A DNA stretch of 64,000 nt from UBA2136 sp963974105 (GTDB lineage Bacteria; Pseudomonadota; Alphaproteobacteria; UBA2136): NCBI GenBank assembly GCA_963974105.1, contig CAXBBG010000001.1, forward strand, positions 372,001-436,000, read 5' to 3'. This document shows positions 17,097 through 24,976 of this stretch, piece by piece (position 1 is the first letter of the stretch; each line of letters begins with the position of its first letter). The translations under genes were made by a program, and so were the position numbers. A model generated the notes under the pieces. That model was given only the letters and a program-made list of their open reading frames with translations. It ran no database searches and was not told where the DNA came from.

Positions 17097-17723
17097 TTAA
17101 ATTAGGTTTGCGCAGTATACCAACGTTTGTGTTGATGTAGTTTGGTCATCATAAGTTACACGACCAGCTGCTTCATCAATTTCACCATCAATCGCTTCAT
17201 CAGCACTTTGTGATTCAGATAAAGGCATGCCAGCCATTGTAATGATGTAGTGTTGTTGACCGTCTGTTGTACCTGTACACACACCAACGTCTTGACTAAT
17301 AATACCACCCGCACCAAATTCGTGTAAAACTTGTACGTTTGCACCTGTTGCTGTTGCATCTACACCGTCAAGGTATGACTTCCAGCGATCAGCAAATTCA
17401 GATGTACCTGCAGCACCTAATGATGCACGTAATGCTAAAACACCAATGTAGTTTTCCGCAGTTGAAGCAGCACCTGTACCCGAGTTATCAACCGCAAACT
17501 TAGGCCATACACCTTGGCGCGCATAGAAAGATCCGTTTGCTTCTTCGATTTGCTTAAGGTATGAAGCAACTTTTGTACCAGATGTACGGTTCAAAAGGTC
17601 CCAACCTACAGAAGCAATAATTAAAGTAATCAGAATTGCGATTACCGCTACAATAAGAATCGTTTGGTCAATTGTATAACCAGCGCTCTTACGCATCATT
17701 TGTTTAATATTCATTTTTTTCAT
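17097..17723 (-). CDS. Type IVb major prepilin (PilS-like)
   Basis: This 208-residue prepilin has a basic leader and a cleavage site SAG|YTIDQ (Gly 15), followed by a long hydrophobic helix (TILIVAVIAILITLII). Mature residue +1 is Tyr, as expected for type IVb pilins, which often deviate from Phe. Position +4 is Asp and +5 is Gln, so the usual Glu+5 is missing. Two Cys (in GVCTGTT and LVYCANLI at the very C-terminus) can form the D-region disulfide of type IV pilins. The gene lies between the secretin and ATPase genes, as in R64-type operons, and has its own terminator. Confidence 0.85.
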   Translation of the reverse strand: MKKMNIKQMMRKSAGYTIDQTILIVAVIAILITLIIASVGWDLLNRTSGTKVASYLKQIEEANGSFYARQGVWPKFAVDNSGTGAASTAENYIGVLALRASLGAAGTSEFADRWKSYLDGVDATATGANVQVLHEFGAGGIISQDVGVCTGTTDGQQHYIITMAGMPLSESQSADEAIDGEIDEAAGRVTYDDQTTSTQTLVYCANLI

Positions 17724-17783
17724 TTTCTTAGTTCTCCCACTAAATCTTAAGTTTATTATTGTTCTTTATGGATTGCTCCATTA

Positions 17784-17789
17784 ATTATA
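17784..17789 (-). promoter_or_regulatory. Candidate -10 element for an internal prepilin promoter
   Basis: A perfect TATAAT lies on the minus strand just past the secretin stop, 60 nt upstream of the prepilin start. No good -35 is found at 16-18 nt spacing, so this is only a weak call. Confidence 0.25.
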
Positions 17790-17793
17790 CCTG

Positions 17794-19599
17794 TTAGTAC
17801 AGTCTTTTAACTTGCAATAACACGATAAATTCTACGTTCTCATAACTAATGTTCTCGTCGTTTAACAGTTTCCCAGCAAGCGGGATACCGCGCATTAAAG
17901 GCACACCAGACTCTTTATCAACAGCAAGAGTTCTTGTTAATCCTCCAATTACCTTTACCTCACCATCACGGATACGTACTTTTTGGTCAATAACACGTGT
18001 GGTAACAACTGGCACTTCAGAACCGCTATTGTCTGGAACAACAACAAATCGTTCAATGTCAGTCATTGGAATTTGTACGCTCAATGTATGAGGCTCACCT
18101 TCGTCAGCAACTTGGGCTGTCACACTAAACTGCACACCCACAAATTGCGTTTTTTCTTCTGCAGATGTTGTGGTCGTCGTTATACCACTATCTGTTTCTT
18201 TTTCATTAGTGATAAGGAAGTATTTTTCATTACGACCATCAATCATAATACCCTTTTGACGGTCCATAACTTCCATCATCGGTTGCATAAGTTGATATGT
18301 TGTCCCAAAGCTTTCTGCAAGGCGCACGGCTGCGTCTAACGTTCCACCTGAATAGTTAAATGCACCACCATAGTCACCTGTTAAAGCAAGCAACCCGTCT
18401 GTAATAGCCGCAGAAATACTTACGTTTTCGCCGCTAGAAGCAAAACCGTATTTTCCACCTTTTAGGCTTTTAATCTCACCACCTTGTTCAAAACCATGCT
18501 TTTTAGAAACCGCAATAATACGCGCTTCCACCATCAAGCGACGGCTTGCAATGTCTTGAACATGGCGAATAATTTCATCAGCCGAATGCAACACAGACTG
18601 AGGTGCGCGCATTTGTATCATACCTACTGTACGGTTTATACGTACATAACCACATTCGTAAGAACCTGTGTCAGTTACGCTTGGCGCGCCCGCACCACCC
18701 TCTTCCGTTGAAGGAAGAAGTGAAGCCATATTTGTTTTCATTTCTTCACATGATTTATCAACAAGTGCTGACAAGTCATTTTCTAGATCATCCCAAAGTG
18801 TGCGCTCACTGCTTATATCAACGCTACCTGCACCACCAGAAATAGATGAGGCTGCACCTTCCCCTGAGAAGCTAGATGAGTAATTGATATTTTGTGTTTC
18901 TTTACGCATCGGCTCAAATAGGTCTAACACCCACTGTCTTTGAGGAAAACCGCCAATACTATAATGATTGCCATTATCAACAAGTGACATGCCATGTGGT
19001 GTTAACACCGCATCAAAAGCGTCAAGGCATGAAATATCTTTAAAACTTGTTGTCACAAGTGTTGTAATCAATTTCTTTTTATTTTCTGTAATCACTATAT
19101 TGTAACCACACTGCTTTGCAAGACCACGTACAATTTGGCTTAAACTCACATTTAAACCAGGTGTAAAGCTTTCAATACGCTTTTCATCGATAGATGGCAA
19201 TACAAGTAAACGACGCTCGCCTTCACGCACGATTTGTACTTTATAAACATCTTCAATGTAGTTTCTTGTTTCGTCGAACGACAAGTCAGAAATAACAACA
19301 CCTTCCGTTGTTTCTAAACGCACACCCGTTGAATAACGTACAGCAAGGTTATATACGCTCGAAATTTTACCCATAATAACATTAAGTGGGTAGTCACCTT
19401 TTAAGTTAAAAGTTGCATCGGCACGCATTTGACGCGATGAAACGGGCTCACCAACACCAATGACAGAATTACGCTCAGACTTATAGTCTTTATATGCTTC
19501 TGCTGGTGATTCTTTTTGAAGATACGACGATTCGCCACAAGCCACCAAAGAGGCGGCAAGTGCAACAAATGTTAATTTTTTTAGATTTTTAACAAACAT
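17794..19599 (-). CDS. Type IVb pilus outer-membrane secretin lipoprotein (PilN-like)
   Basis: This 601-residue protein has a lipoprotein signal (SLVAC, Cys 21). Periplasmic N-domains follow, including an STN-like segment (about 150-215, with SLSQIVRGLAKQCGYNIVI). The C-terminal secretin domain ends with the signature VKVIGGLTR...GVPLMRGIPLAGKLL, the beta-barrel closing motif. Secretins form the outer-membrane gate through which the pilus passes, and lipidated secretins are typical of R64 PilN and BfpB. The start overlaps the stop of the preceding TcpQ-domain gene by one base (TAATG). Confidence 0.92.
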   Translation of the reverse strand: MFVKNLKKLTFVALAASLVACGESSYLQKESPAEAYKDYKSERNSVIGVGEPVSSRQMRADATFNLKGDYPLNVIMGKISSVYNLAVRYSTGVRLETTEGVVISDLSFDETRNYIEDVYKVQIVREGERRLLVLPSIDEKRIESFTPGLNVSLSQIVRGLAKQCGYNIVITENKKKLITTLVTTSFKDISCLDAFDAVLTPHGMSLVDNGNHYSIGGFPQRQWVLDLFEPMRKETQNINYSSSFSGEGAASSISGGAGSVDISSERTLWDDLENDLSALVDKSCEEMKTNMASLLPSTEEGGAGAPSVTDTGSYECGYVRINRTVGMIQMRAPQSVLHSADEIIRHVQDIASRRLMVEARIIAVSKKHGFEQGGEIKSLKGGKYGFASSGENVSISAAITDGLLALTGDYGGAFNYSGGTLDAAVRLAESFGTTYQLMQPMMEVMDRQKGIMIDGRNEKYFLITNEKETDSGITTTTTSAEEKTQFVGVQFSVTAQVADEGEPHTLSVQIPMTDIERFVVVPDNSGSEVPVVTTRVIDQKVRIRDGEVKVIGGLTRTLAVDKESGVPLMRGIPLAGKLLNDENISYENVEFIVLLQVKRLY

Positions 19600-20780
19600 T
19601 ATTTATTTATCCCATCATAGCCAAGACGATTATTGTGTGTAATTACAATTAACTTACCGCCTGGGAAAACTTCATACTTCAAGTTAAACAGGCGTAGAAG
19701 ACGTTCTAAAGCAATTGCAAAAGGCTCTTCTATATGTGCTGGCTTAAGAACTTGGTCAAGTCCAGCGTAAACACGCAGTCTCCACTCACCTTTACCAGCT
19801 TGGTTAACAATGTTTTCTAAAGCATCCACAAGAGGCACTTCATCATAGTGAAGTGAGACCATTGTTTCCTTTAATACATTTTCAGTAACAGCTACTTGAT
19901 CTAGGTCACCCACACCTACAGAAGATGTCATACCAGCCAAGCGGTGTCCACCTGTGCGATCTGTAATAACAAGACGCTGTGTGTTGTCATAACGGATAAC
20001 GCGCAATGGCTGTCCGCTACGTGTTTGAATACGTGCAATCAAAGCATTAAGCACATTCATGAAAGGTTCTTCTGTATAAATAGATATTTCCATTTCAGGT
20101 AATGCTGCATTTTGTTCAGCCATATCCCATACAATTGTCCATTCACCGCCACCAATTTGATCCATCATACGCTGTAAAGCACGGCGGATAGACACCTGAT
20201 CTTCACGTAAACGTACAAGGCTATTTGTCATGTCAAGCGTACGGTTTTGCACTGCACCCTGTGCAATTTCAACACCTTCACCTGTGCGCACAACCTGTGG
20301 CGCAGACATTTGACCATTTTGAATACCGCTTGGTGCTGTTTGCATTTCGTAACCTTGGTTTGAATATGCGTTTTGGTTTGCACCATTACCTGCTGCAATA
20401 CGGTTTAAGTTAGACTCATTGCCAACATGACCGTTTGAAATACGGTTCAATTCGCGTTCAAACGAATCTTCACTACTATATGCCTGCGCGAGGAGTGTAG
20501 AACCTGTAGGTAAGCCGTTTGAATAACTGTCTCCGCCTACTTTTTGATAATTTTGAACTTCAGCGTCCGTTTTCATACGGTGCTGCGTGTGACTAGGCAC
20601 AAAAACGCCGCGCGTATCATCCGCATAATTCGGTGCTTGTGCAACCGTTAACGGTGGGACATACCCTGGAACAGGAGCGCCCGACTGTGCGTTCGCTGCA
20701 CTTGTTACAAGACAAAGTGCCACCAAAAAATTAAATGATGTGACATTTACGTGTTTTTTCAATACATTCTTTTTATACAT
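19599..20780 (-). CDS. PilL/TcpQ-like protein with two tandem TcpQ-type domains
   Basis: This 393-residue exported protein (signal peptide ending ANA|QSG) is the first gene of the pilus operon. After a Gln/Asn/Gly-rich low-complexity region (about 35-180) it has two TcpQ-type domains. Domain A (about 200-275) has GEWTIVWD...QRLVITD, and domain B (about 300-388) has GEWRLRVY...GGKLIVITH. TcpQ helps localise and stabilise the TCP secretin, and R64 PilL is its counterpart. The same domain recurs once each in the two coiled-coil lipoproteins at the operon's other end, so four copies serve one apparatus. Confidence 0.82.
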   Translation of the reverse strand: MYKKNVLKKHVNVTSFNFLVALCLVTSAANAQSGAPVPGYVPPLTVAQAPNYADDTRGVFVPSHTQHRMKTDAEVQNYQKVGGDSYSNGLPTGSTLLAQAYSSEDSFERELNRISNGHVGNESNLNRIAAGNGANQNAYSNQGYEMQTAPSGIQNGQMSAPQVVRTGEGVEIAQGAVQNRTLDMTNSLVRLREDQVSIRRALQRMMDQIGGGEWTIVWDMAEQNAALPEMEISIYTEEPFMNVLNALIARIQTRSGQPLRVIRYDNTQRLVITDRTGGHRLAGMTSSVGVGDLDQVAVTENVLKETMVSLHYDEVPLVDALENIVNQAGKGEWRLRVYAGLDQVLKPAHIEEPFAIALERLLRLFNLKYEVFPGGKLIVITHNNRLGYDGINK

Positions 20781-20843
20781 ATTTCACTTACCAGTAGCTA
20801 TGGTTGATTTGCTCTGCAAGATTATCATACAATGTAGTAGGGT

Positions 20844-20859
20844 GTTAATAAGTATTAAC
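20844..20859. promoter_or_regulatory. Perfect 16-bp inverted repeat in the divergent promoter region of the pilus operon
   Basis: GTTAATA-AG-TATTAAC: 7-bp arms and a 2-bp spacer, midway between the divergent starts at 20780 (pilus operon) and 20891. It has the geometry of an operator for a dimeric regulator. Confidence 0.4.
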
Positions 20860-20890
20860 TAAATAACAAAGAAGGTGTTGTAAAAAAACC

Positions 20891-22270
20891 ATGTATGATC
20901 CGCGCTTCAGATTCACGCTCCTTATAATCCTTATAGCTGTAGTCACATCTGTGAGCATATTAAGCTACTACGCCTTTTATAAAGGCCTTAATTGGGGTGT
21001 TTATATTTCTGGCATTATAAATATAGGTGGGTCAGTTTTGGGCGGTGTCACCTTTATATGGATATGTACCAAATTTATCACCTTCAACAAACACAAGATA
21101 ACAGGCTTCGAAGCAAGTTACGTCGATGAAACAGGGACGGGTTTTAATTTTCCCATCTCTTTAAGCAAGTTTATTCCAGATATTATTGCAGCACCCTATA
21201 GCATTAAAGGGTTAAGCCCATTAGAAGCTGAGCTTATTGGCTTTTTGAATACTTACCGCAATTGGCCTTATGATATATCAGGGCAAACAAATAAAAGCTT
21301 ATACCAACACGCTATAGAACAGTGGCGCGCTATGAAACAAATTAAAGGCGCAACGGATTTACACCGCGCAGCGGCACTGGCTCAGGACTTATCGTTGGTA
21401 TATGCCTATACTGAAAAACGTAAAAAGTTCCCACTTTCACAGTTTTGGAAGCGTGACATTGTAAAATATAGCCGTCGCTGTAATGAACACGGTGGATTAA
21501 GCGCGACAATTCTAGCGACAATGCCAACATTTAAAAACCTTGGGCATGATACAAAATCAAACCAAAAATTTAGACGTGCCATTCTTACAGCCATTCGCTA
21601 CCGCGACAACCCTACAAGTATTCCAGCAAACTGCGATCCTTTAGGTAAAGATATATATGAATCCCTACACAAGGCCTACCAAAAGTCTTTAGAGTCGACA
21701 GAAACAAATGGTTTTAACCCAACCGAAAACCAAATCAAAACTTTTAACCATGAAATATATTCATTCTTCCAAGGTGTCTTAAAAGAGTTAGACGTCAACC
21801 CTGCCAACATTAGAAAAGAAAGTGACGGCGTATACCTTGGTAATGGCGTTTTAATGATTTCATTTACGAACATCGTTCAACGCTATGCGCGCCTACTCAC
21901 ACCTACAAGTCGCGGTAACTTCCAACTGTGGGAAGTAGATGCACAAGAACACCCTTCATGGCCTTACTTTATCCAAGCCTTTAAAGATATAGGCTCTTAC
22001 CGTGACAATTGGGAAAATATCAAAGCTTGTAAGCGCGGCACATTCTCCCTAAAAGCAAACGATATTCCTTTCCCGTATGCTATCTTTATAGAAATTGACC
22101 GAGAAACATTCCCAGAACTAAGACAATCACTCGACACCTACCCAACATGGCAAGGTGTTATAGAGCTCCAAAAAACTGAAAACACGCTTATATTAGAAGT
22201 TCAGCGCAAGGTAAAAGAGATTGATGGGATGATTAAAAATGTCTACAACGACTCCATACCCACTGTTTAA
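20891..22270 (+). CDS. Membrane protein with degenerate HD-like domain, secretion region
   Basis: The protein has 459 residues, with two N-terminal membrane segments (about 7-29 and 33-60) and a large soluble domain. The string YQHAIEQW ... HRAAALAQDLSLVYAY ... EHGGLSATILATMP ... AILTAIRYRDNP resembles the helical register of HD-hydrolase domains associated with relaxases (TraI_2 type). The HD-L-G-K signature reads QDLSL, so metal binding is probably lost. It is the only plus-strand gene in the accessory region and diverges from the pilus operon. The HD relationship is my inference; otherwise it is an unknown membrane protein. Confidence 0.7.
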   Translation: MYDPRFRFTLLIILIAVVTSVSILSYYAFYKGLNWGVYISGIINIGGSVLGGVTFIWICTKFITFNKHKITGFEASYVDETGTGFNFPISLSKFIPDIIAAPYSIKGLSPLEAELIGFLNTYRNWPYDISGQTNKSLYQHAIEQWRAMKQIKGATDLHRAAALAQDLSLVYAYTEKRKKFPLSQFWKRDIVKYSRRCNEHGGLSATILATMPTFKNLGHDTKSNQKFRRAILTAIRYRDNPTSIPANCDPLGKDIYESLHKAYQKSLESTETNGFNPTENQIKTFNHEIYSFFQGVLKELDVNPANIRKESDGVYLGNGVLMISFTNIVQRYARLLTPTSRGNFQLWEVDAQEHPSWPYFIQAFKDIGSYRDNWENIKACKRGTFSLKANDIPFPYAIFIEIDRETFPELRQSLDTYPTWQGVIELQKTENTLILEVQRKVKEIDGMIKNVYNDSIPTV

Positions 22271-22275
22271 ATAAC

Positions 22276-22306
22276 AAAAAGCCTCCATTTAGGAGGCTTT
22301 TTGTTT
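22276..22306. terminator. Bidirectional terminator between convergent genes
   Basis: AAAAAGCCTCC, ATTTA loop, GGAGGCTTTTT (22276-22302) between the 459-residue gene and the convergent 110-residue gene. Runs of A and T flank both sides. Confidence 0.85.
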
Positions 22307-22318
22307 AGTATATATCGT

Positions 22319-22651
22319 TTACTGATGAATACTACCGCCAGGGCTTACAGAGCCTGTACGTGCTTTAAAGCGCACATCATCTTCTGTACCTTCACCAAGG
22401 TCTTGGTTTAAAATAAATGTCGCAAAGAAGTAATAGCAACCACCATCTAGCTTCTTCTTCACTGAAACAGTCCACTTAGGTGTAAAACCTGTCAGACCTG
22501 TTGTAATCTTCATAAGATATTTTGTAGAAAGCGTTATAGGGCGACAAGCCTCAACATATTGGTCTTCCCCTTCAGCTTTCATCACAGCACCAACCCACCA
22601 GGCTAAAAATAGCACAGATACGAATAATACAACCGTTCTCCCAAAGTCCAT
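22319..22651 (-). CDS. Small unknown bitopic membrane protein
   Basis: The protein has 110 residues, one N-terminal membrane segment (about 5-24), and a soluble part with two Cys (EACRPIT, GGCYYFF) that could form a disulfide if periplasmic. I do not recognise a family. It belongs to the run of small minus-strand genes between the pilus operon and the coupling ATPase, so a role in the same envelope machine is possible but unproven. Confidence 0.65.
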   Translation of the reverse strand: MDFGRTVVLFVSVLFLAWWVGAVMKAEGEDQYVEACRPITLSTKYLMKITTGLTGFTPKWTVSVKKKLDGGCYYFFATFILNQDLGEGTEDDVRFKARTGSVSPGGSIHQ

Positions 22652-22756
22652 AACAAACTCCCCTTATTTTTATTTAGATTAAAAAAGTACCCAAAAGCAA
22701 AGCAGAAGTAAAATACTAATGTTAAGCCCTTGGGTATCTTCTAATTTATGCGTGAC

Positions 22757-23242
22757 TTAAAAGCCATCAACTTCTTCAGTTGCCGCAGGCTTTGCTGCAG
22801 GTGCAGGTGTTGCTTTTGGCTCAGCTTTCACTTCAGAAGCTTCGTTTTTAGCAACTACTGGCTTAGGCTTTTGCTTCTTGCGCTCAACAATTTCGTAACG
22901 CTGTGCAATACGAGAAATAAAGTTTGTACCCGCAAGGTCAATATTATGACGCTCAATGCAACCTTTTAGCTTTTCAGCCATAAAGGATACACTCTCGTTG
23001 AAATCTTTTTGTGTTTGCTCAAAATCTTCACGGCTACTTTTAGCAATATAACCCCTTGTTTGACGGTCTGCCACAACAAGTAGGTGTTCCCACAGGCGTG
23101 CAAAGTTAATCATATCTGTGCCTTCTGGCGTTGTACGAATAACAACTTCCGCAAAGTTACCGTGGCGTTCTAATTGTGATTTTTGGTTTTCTAAACGTGC
23201 CTGATATTGATTTTTAGCTTTATCTTTAGTTTGTGTTGTCAT
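22757..23242 (-). CDS. Unknown soluble protein with Lys/Ala/Pro-rich tail
   Basis: The protein has 161 residues, no signal peptide or membrane segment, a helical N-terminal domain (about 1-115, with SREDFEQTQKDFNESVSFM) and a low-complexity tail of Lys, Pro, Ala and Glu (about 120-158). It is predicted cytoplasmic. The neighbours are all membrane or secreted proteins, so it may be a cytoplasmic accessory or substrate adaptor; there is no direct evidence. Confidence 0.7.
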   Translation of the reverse strand: MTTQTKDKAKNQYQARLENQKSQLERHGNFAEVVIRTTPEGTDMINFARLWEHLLVVADRQTRGYIAKSSREDFEQTQKDFNESVSFMAEKLKGCIERHNIDLAGTNFISRIAQRYEIVERKKQKPKPVVAKNEASEVKAEPKATPAPAAKPAATEEVDGF

Positions 23243-23450
23243 AGTAAGTGACCCCTTTTTCAGTTTTATTTTAAAAGTCGCCCATTGGCGAATACAGTTT
23301 ATAAACAGCCCTAAGCTATTTTTCAGTTACCCTTTAAAGGACAATTTAATATATAGGTATCATTTTGTAATTTACAATACCCCTCTAAAAGTAAACACCC
23401 TTAAAAGCAAAGAAGCAACAGTTTTATAGTATCTATGATATATAAAACAC

Positions 23451-23478
23451 AAAAAAGGGAGGCGAACCTCCCTTTGTA
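23451..23478 (-). terminator. Terminator with UUCG tetraloop after the Gln-rich lipoprotein gene
   Basis: On the minus strand AAAGGGAGG-TTCG-CCTCCCTTT (23454-23475) is followed by a T-run. The 9-bp perfect stem closed by UUCG is a strong intrinsic terminator. Confidence 0.9.
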
Positions 23479-23493
23479 AAATACGTGTAGCTA

Positions 23494-24411
23494 TTATTTA
23501 GTTACAATAATTTCAATAGTATCACGTTCCATGTGTTTCGCTGGCATTGAAGCAATCGGCACATTTTCCAAGCTTGAAACTTTAGAAAGGTACTTACTTA
23601 CAGCGCGTACACGCTCTCTAAATTCTTTAGAAGAAGGCTTTGCACCACGTGCATAAAGCGCAACGGGCTTATCACTTGAAAGCGCTTCTATCACCTCACG
23701 TGAAGAAGTAAGCTGTTCACGACCTGGCCAAACCTTGCCAGACTCATAACTGATTGTCCAGATTGACACAGAACTCGCTTCATCATGGCTTGATGATTTA
23801 TCATCTGCCAAGCTTGGCATGCCTGCAAACCCACCCAATGCTTTATTTGACGTAGCAGGGTTAGCCGTAGCACTGGCCACACCTAAAGAAGATGTAATGC
23901 GGTTGTCTTGATAAGATACAGGCTGGTATCCGCCACGCGCAGAAACAGGCACTTGATTGGCGTATGGACGCTGCACAGCTGGTAGTCTTTGCGGCTGAGC
24001 TTCATTTTGCTCATATGACATTGGCTGGAAACCGCCTTGCGTTGTTGGCTGGTTCATATCGTTTGACATCACACCGTTTGACATACGAGAAAGCTCATTA
24101 CGTTCAATCAGCTGCATACGGCGGTCAAGGCGTAACATAGCACGCTCAACACGGCGCACGCGCTCAATAAGAGTGTTTACTTTATCTACGGTTTCATTGG
24201 TTTCAGGTCGCACATAAACAGGTGCTTGAACTTGTTGTTGCTGCTGTAGCTGTTGAGAAGACATGTGAACGGGTTGATTTTGTTGCCCTTGCTGACCGTA
24301 AGCAGCACTTTGAGGGTAATAACCAGAAGACGGCTGATGTCCAGGGGTATACATTGGCGTACAGCCAGCAACCGCTACAGAAACACAGATTATGCCTACA
24401 ATTTTATTCAT
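23494..24411 (-). CDS. Gln-rich lipoprotein with C-terminal OmpA-like segment, secretion region
   Basis: The protein has 305 residues and a lipobox VAGC (Cys 17). A Gln-rich low-complexity part (about 25-65, including a QQLQQQQQ run) is followed by a charged coiled coil (VDKVNTLIERVRRVERAMLRLDRRM, split here as about residues 75-105). After a Pro/Gln-rich linker, the last ~90 residues have VALYARGAKPSSKEF...RVRAVSKYLSK, resembling the alpha/beta core of OmpA/Pal-type domains. It is probably an outer-membrane lipoprotein that contacts peptidoglycan. A TraV-like role in the T4SS core is conceivable, but no TraV motif is seen. Confidence 0.7.
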   Translation of the reverse strand: MNKIVGIICVSVAVAGCTPMYTPGHQPSSGYYPQSAAYGQQGQQNQPVHMSSQQLQQQQQVQAPVYVRPETNETVDKVNTLIERVRRVERAMLRLDRRMQLIERNELSRMSNGVMSNDMNQPTTQGGFQPMSYEQNEAQPQRLPAVQRPYANQVPVSARGGYQPVSYQDNRITSSLGVASATANPATSNKALGGFAGMPSLADDKSSSHDEASSVSIWTISYESGKVWPGREQLTSSREVIEALSSDKPVALYARGAKPSSKEFRERVRAVSKYLSKVSSLENVPIASMPAKHMERDTIEIIVTK

Positions 24412-24678
24412 TTTAAATGTCCATTTTTATTTTTTACCTAAAAAACACTCAACTAAAAAGTTAAACGTAAATAAACATTACATTTTGAGTGGGTTAAAAT
24501 CAAGCATTAAAAAACCGAGCACGTGATAGATAAGTTCAGCTGTTGCTAACATTATCTTTATTTTACAGATATAACGCCATTATTACTTTGCTTAAAAATA
24601 GCGCAATACCTTGTGGTAAAGACAACTATCGCACAACAATGCGGTTAAATAAGATTTTTAGTCTGTATAGGAAGCGGG

Positions 24679-24957
24679 CTAGATACGTGAAATAAAGAAA
24701 TCACGCACTGTTGCAAAAATGATATTAAATACACGTCCAACACTACGTACAAACAACCAAATACCCATACCCACGAAGAAAATAGTTTTGTATGTATAGT
24801 CAATTGTGCCTTGAAAAATTGCGCTCGCCATATCAAGAAGCTTGCCCTCTTTAACTTTAGCCCAAAACGCCAGAACAGCCATAACCAACATGAACATCAA
24901 GAAGACTTTCAAGCTTGGCTCTATATAGTTAACATATATTTCTGCAAATTCTTTCAT
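24679..24957 (-). CDS. Small two-helix membrane protein beside the coupling ATPase
   Basis: The protein has 92 residues and two hydrophobic stretches (about 14-33 and 55-74), with a basic amphipathic C-terminus. It starts 20 bp past the coupling-ATPase stop, so it is cotranscribed. I do not recognise a family. The position suggests a small inner-membrane partner of the coupling protein. Confidence 0.68.
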   Translation of the reverse strand: MKEFAEIYVNYIEPSLKVFLMFMLVMAVLAFWAKVKEGKLLDMASAIFQGTIDYTYKTIFFVGMGIWLFVRSVGRVFNIIFATVRDFFISRI

Positions 24958-24976
24958 CTTTCCCCCTTAGAATGAA

